Below are positions 61,589 to 64,000 of a stretch of 64,000 bases of DNA, in pieces (the stretch's first letter is position 1; each line of letters begins with the position of its first letter). The notes below the pieces were generated by a model that made no database searches, had not been told where the DNA came from, and saw nothing but the letters and a program-made list of their open reading frames with translations. Both the position numbers and the translations under genes were made by a program. Source of the DNA: Parasalinivibrio latis. GTDB lineage: Bacteria; Pseudomonadota; Gammaproteobacteria; Enterobacterales; Vibrionaceae. The DNA is taken from assembly GCF_036825535.1 (NCBI RefSeq), contig NZ_CP098812.1, positions 2,108,001-2,172,000 on the forward strand, given 5' to 3'.

Positions 61589-61739
61589 TTTTATGGTCTC
61601 ATTTATACAGATATTTTTTCCGCAGATGTTAACATCAATCCAGATTAATTCCGCCAATGTTCCGCTTAATGAGAAAACCAAAATTGCAATCTAATAATCT
61701 GATTTTGTTTGTTTAATCTATAGGGATAAAACGGGCGGT

Positions 61740-61777
61740 AAAAAATGCCCGCGCTGTGCAAGAGAAACAGGCGGGCC
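61740..61777 (-). terminator. Rho-independent terminator, small membrane protein gene
   Basis: On the minus strand GCCCGC and GCGGGC form a hairpin, followed by ATTTTTT. It lies 66 bases after the stop of the 90-residue membrane protein gene. Confidence 0.72.
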
Positions 61778-61842
61778 AAAATGCTAATGCATATAAGGGA
61801 ATATTTGTCTGGCAGGAGGGAGAGCCTACCAAACAAATCCGG

Positions 61843-62115
61843 TTAGAAATTTTTGCTGCCAAAAGCCTTAAGTGCCACACATCTCATGACATAACCCACC
61901 TTAAACAAACCAGCAAGAAAGATAGTAGCGATATGCGCAGCAACCAGTGTAGGAATTGACAGTGCGCTTTCATATCCATAGGTTGCAACAATGCACATTG
62001 ACAAAAGAGCCAGTGTCACGACCATGACCCAGTTGCCGGTAATCAGGCAACGCTGATAATTCAATGCATAAGCCACCGGTGGCAAATTTCGGGGAATAGA
62101 GAAATGTGCAATCAT
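61843..62115 (-). CDS. Small two-helix membrane protein, probable NorR target
   Basis: About 90 residues from the ATG at 62113-62115, with GAGG 8 bases upstream; two in-frame upstream starts are closer to that motif. Predicted helices at about 27-46 (GNWVMVVTLALLSMCIVATYG) and 51-72 (SIPTLVAAHIATIFLAGLF), basic ends (RCVALKAFGSKNF). Two or three cysteines (RCLIT, MCIV, MRC). I do not recognise the family. It is preceded on its strand by a sigma-54-like element and two NorR-type sites and is divergent from norR, so it probably belongs to the nitric-oxide response. Confidence 0.75.
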   Translation of the reverse strand: MIAHFSIPRNLPPVAYALNYQRCLITGNWVMVVTLALLSMCIVATYGYESALSIPTLVAAHIATIFLAGLFKVGYVMRCVALKAFGSKNF

Positions 62116-62161
62116 GCCCATCACCTCGTTTAGCAGTTATAAATTGTATCTATTCCACTAA

Positions 62162-62178
62162 CGCAAAAGTGAGGCCAA
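62162..62178 (-). promoter_or_regulatory. Sigma-54-like (-24/-12) promoter of the small membrane protein gene
   Basis: On the minus strand TTGGCCTCACTTTTGCG keeps TTGGC at -24 and TTTGC at -12 with the required 10 bases between GG and GC; two bases of the -24 block differ from the consensus. It lies 47 bases before the ATG at 62113-62115. Confidence 0.72.
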
Positions 62179-62243
62179 CATTTATTTAACTTTATAATTC
62201 AATAAGTAATTAGAGTAATACCGCTTTCCCAATCAATATTCTT

Positions 62244-62279
62244 GTCAATTTGACCTAAGTGCATATTTGTCATAATGAC
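62244..62279. promoter_or_regulatory. Two NorR-type binding sites
   Basis: GTCAATTTGAC (62244-62254) and GTCATAATGAC (62269-62279) both have the form GT-N7-AC with the fuller GTCA-N3-TGAC palindrome, the core reported for E. coli NorR enhancer sites. Centres are 25 bases apart, 65-117 bases upstream of the -24/-12 element and directly in front of norR. A third site, present in E. coli norV, was not found. Confidence 0.75.
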
Positions 62280-62331
62280 CCAATGCACTACATTTAGACC
62301 AATAGTATTAAATATGGGAATAGTATTCAGG

Positions 62332-63909
62332 ATGAGTAACCGTATTTCAGCCAATGATTTGATTTCACTGGCATTAGATCTCAGTGCCAGTATCACGCAT
62401 GAAAATCGGTTCCAGGAACTATTGCAACATGCCATACGCGTGATTCCCTGTGATGCTGTCGGATTGCTGAAAAAGCAAGGTGACATTTTAGTACCATTGG
62501 CAATGACCGGGTTGACGCCCGATACACTGGGAAGACGCTTTAAGATTGAAGAACATCCCCGACTGGACACAATCTGTCGATCTCAGAAACCGGTGCGGTT
62601 TCCTGCTGAGTCCTCGCTGCCAGACCCTTATGACGGTCTTGTTTCCGGCAGTGAGGGAGACTTGCCGGTTCATGCCTGTATGGGGCTCCCACTCATCTTT
62701 GAAGGACGGCTAATTGGGGTTCTCACATTCGATGCCCTCTTGCCTGGCAGCTTTGACAATATACCGGAGGACACACTCAGGCTGGTTTCATCCCTTGCTT
62801 CAACCTCTCTTTATACTGCCCTGAACATCGAACAACTCGAAACCAGTGCCCGGCAATCCCAGCAAATGGTATGCGAACTGAACCAGCAGACCATAGATGA
62901 CGCCGAAATGATTGGTACCTGTCCTCCGGTTATGCGTCTGAAAGAAGAGATCAATAATGTCGCATCTTCAGACTTCACCGTCCTGATACATGGTGAAACC
63001 GGCACAGGAAAAGAGCTGGTTGCGCGAAGCGTGCATGCCTTTTCCTCCCGGAGGCACCACCCAATGATCCACATAAATTGTGCAGCCCTGCCAGAACAAC
63101 TGATTGAAAGTGAATTGTTTGGGCATGTCCGCGGAGCGTTCACCGGAGCAGACAGAGACCGGACAGGGAAATTTGTTTTGGCTGACAGGGGTACGCTGTT
63201 TCTGGACGAAATTGGGGAGCTTCCGCTTGCCGCGCAAAGTAAGCTATTGCGGGCTTTACAAAACGGTGAGATACAACCGGTAGGGCAAGACGAAGTCAAA
63301 ACAGTGGATGTACGCCTTATCGCTGCAACCAACCGCGATCTGGCAAAAGAAGTGAAGGAAGGGCGTTTTAGGGCTGACCTCTATCACAGATTAAGCGTAT
63401 ATCCTCTCCACGTCCCCCCGCTAAGGGAACGGGGAAACGATATTGATCTGCTTTGTGGTTTCTTCCTGGAGCAAGCCCGTCGGAAACTGGGGATCAAACA
63501 ACTTGCTATGGCTCCCGGCAGCATACTGCCCCTGAAACGCTATAACTGGCCGGGGAACGTACGTGAAATGCAGCACCTCCTTGACCGGGCGGCATTAAAA
63601 AGCCGAAGCCGGGTAGCAGGTGCGGACATAACCCTTATCACTGAAGAAGATCTTGGCGATCTAACACCCTCCTCGCGTCCTGCTTCTGGGAACGAACCAG
63701 AAGGGAGTCTTTCACTGGTTGGTATTCCCAAAGCCGATGTTAACCTGCGTGTAGCCACCGAAGAGTTTCAGAGAAGCCTTATCGTCCGGATATTGGAAGA
63801 AGAGCAAGGCAACTGGTCAGCTGCAGCCAGACGACTTGAAACAGACCGCGCCAATCTTGGGCGTTTAGGCAAACGACTGAATATCGAAATTAAAAAAGTC
63901 GTCAGTTAA
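62332..63909 (+). CDS. norR: NorR, nitric-oxide-responsive sigma-54 activator
   Basis: 525 residues from the ATG at 62332 (MSNRISANDLISLALDLS), which matches the family N-terminus; an ORF from 62275 is longer without support. N-terminal GAF domain (about 10-170) that holds the non-heme iron NO sensor, AAA+ domain with GETGTGKE (Walker A), GAFTGADRDR loop and LFLDEIGEL (Walker B), and a Fis-type HTH (NWSAAARRLETDRANLGRLGKRL). Likely activates the divergent small membrane protein gene; other targets such as norVW or hmp are not in the window. Confidence 0.94.
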   Translation: MSNRISANDLISLALDLSASITHENRFQELLQHAIRVIPCDAVGLLKKQGDILVPLAMTGLTPDTLGRRFKIEEHPRLDTICRSQKPVRFPAESSLPDPYDGLVSGSEGDLPVHACMGLPLIFEGRLIGVLTFDALLPGSFDNIPEDTLRLVSSLASTSLYTALNIEQLETSARQSQQMVCELNQQTIDDAEMIGTCPPVMRLKEEINNVASSDFTVLIHGETGTGKELVARSVHAFSSRRHHPMIHINCAALPEQLIESELFGHVRGAFTGADRDRTGKFVLADRGTLFLDEIGELPLAAQSKLLRALQNGEIQPVGQDEVKTVDVRLIAATNRDLAKEVKEGRFRADLYHRLSVYPLHVPPLRERGNDIDLLCGFFLEQARRKLGIKQLAMAPGSILPLKRYNWPGNVREMQHLLDRAALKSRSRVAGADITLITEEDLGDLTPSSRPASGNEPEGSLSLVGIPKADVNLRVATEEFQRSLIVRILEEEQGNWSAAARRLETDRANLGRLGKRLNIEIKKVVS

Positions 63910-64000
63910 AAAGGAGTAGCCTCCAACAATACTTCCCGTTTATCAGGAGTTACACACAGTTCTACGCGTCGACGAGCTATACAGTGGTAAACAACCCCCG
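63906..64000 (-). CDS. Possible C-terminal end of a minus-strand gene (partial)
   Basis: One minus-strand frame stays open from the right edge to a TAA at 63906-63908, giving about 31 residues ending RRRVELCVTPDKREVLLEATPF. It overlaps the last codons of norR by 4 bases, as convergent genes may. No family can be recognised from so short a piece. If not a gene, the last 90 bases hold nothing identifiable. Confidence 0.35.
   Translation of the reverse strand, partial: GVVYHCIARRRVELCVTPDKREVLLEATPF

Noticed and set aside
1..64000. Insertion sequences, prophage genes, integrons or CRISPR arrays
   Set aside because: No transposase, integrase or phage-like ORF and no regularly spaced direct repeat was found on either strand.

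Overview
The window reads as a chromosomal piece of a marine heterotrophic gammaproteobacterium. The chitin-oligosaccharide-binding protein closely resembles the Vibrio CBP, and a Gram-negative porin, AsnA, a complete Tad locus, SelD/SelU and a NorR regulator all fit. A Vibrionales-type host is likely, but this is inference from remembered family resemblance, not from a search. Gene density is high, and I see no insertion sequence, prophage or CRISPR array.

Layout. 1-5270: an ABC carbohydrate importer (binding protein and two permeases) with an M17 leucyl-aminopeptidase-like gene running off the left edge, divergent from a LacI-family regulator. 5325-16650: a 14-gene minus-strand Tad/Flp pilus operon (flp, tadV, rcpC, rcpA, rcpB-like, tadZ, tadA-G, an OmpA-like gene), with a divergent membrane-anchored ToxR-like regulator at 16957. 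17712-21250: CNNM/CorC-type membrane protein, PilZ protein, AsnA, YgjP-type metallopeptidase. 21426-29104: acyl-CoA ligase and permease behind a sigma-54 promoter, then a periplasmic binding protein, an NtrC-type response regulator and a sensor kinase. 29220-37270: an AcoR-like sigma-54 activator divergent from a six-gene GlpSTPQV-type ABC transporter that also has a sigma-54 promoter. 37362-45924: GH20 hexosaminidase with three LamG-like domains, chemoreceptor, Crp/Fnr-type regulator and CBP. 46390-48527: selD-selU. 48608-54431: PEP-CTERM-like protein, unknown membrane-anchored protein plus lipase, porin, cupin. 54493-56590: NapC-type tetraheme and HAO-type octaheme cytochromes. 57038-59961: ZntB-like transporter, MarC-family protein, two tRNA-Val(GAC), exported MTA/SAH nucleosidase. 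59997-61588: MotC/MotD-like stator pair. 61843-63909: NorR and a divergent small membrane protein. The right edge may hold the tail of another minus-strand gene.

Three separate sigma-54 units can be read in full, each pairing a bacterial enhancer-binding protein with a -24/-12 element: the three-component unit at 24.5-29 kb, the AcoR/Glp unit at 31 kb, and NorR at 62.2 kb. The most novel-looking of these is NorR: two GT-N7-AC sites and a -24/-12 element face a 90-residue two-helix membrane protein of unknown function, which makes it a candidate nitric-oxide-response gene. The HAO-type octaheme/NapC pair and the orphan CBP beside a GH20 enzyme and a chemoreceptor are the other notable systems.
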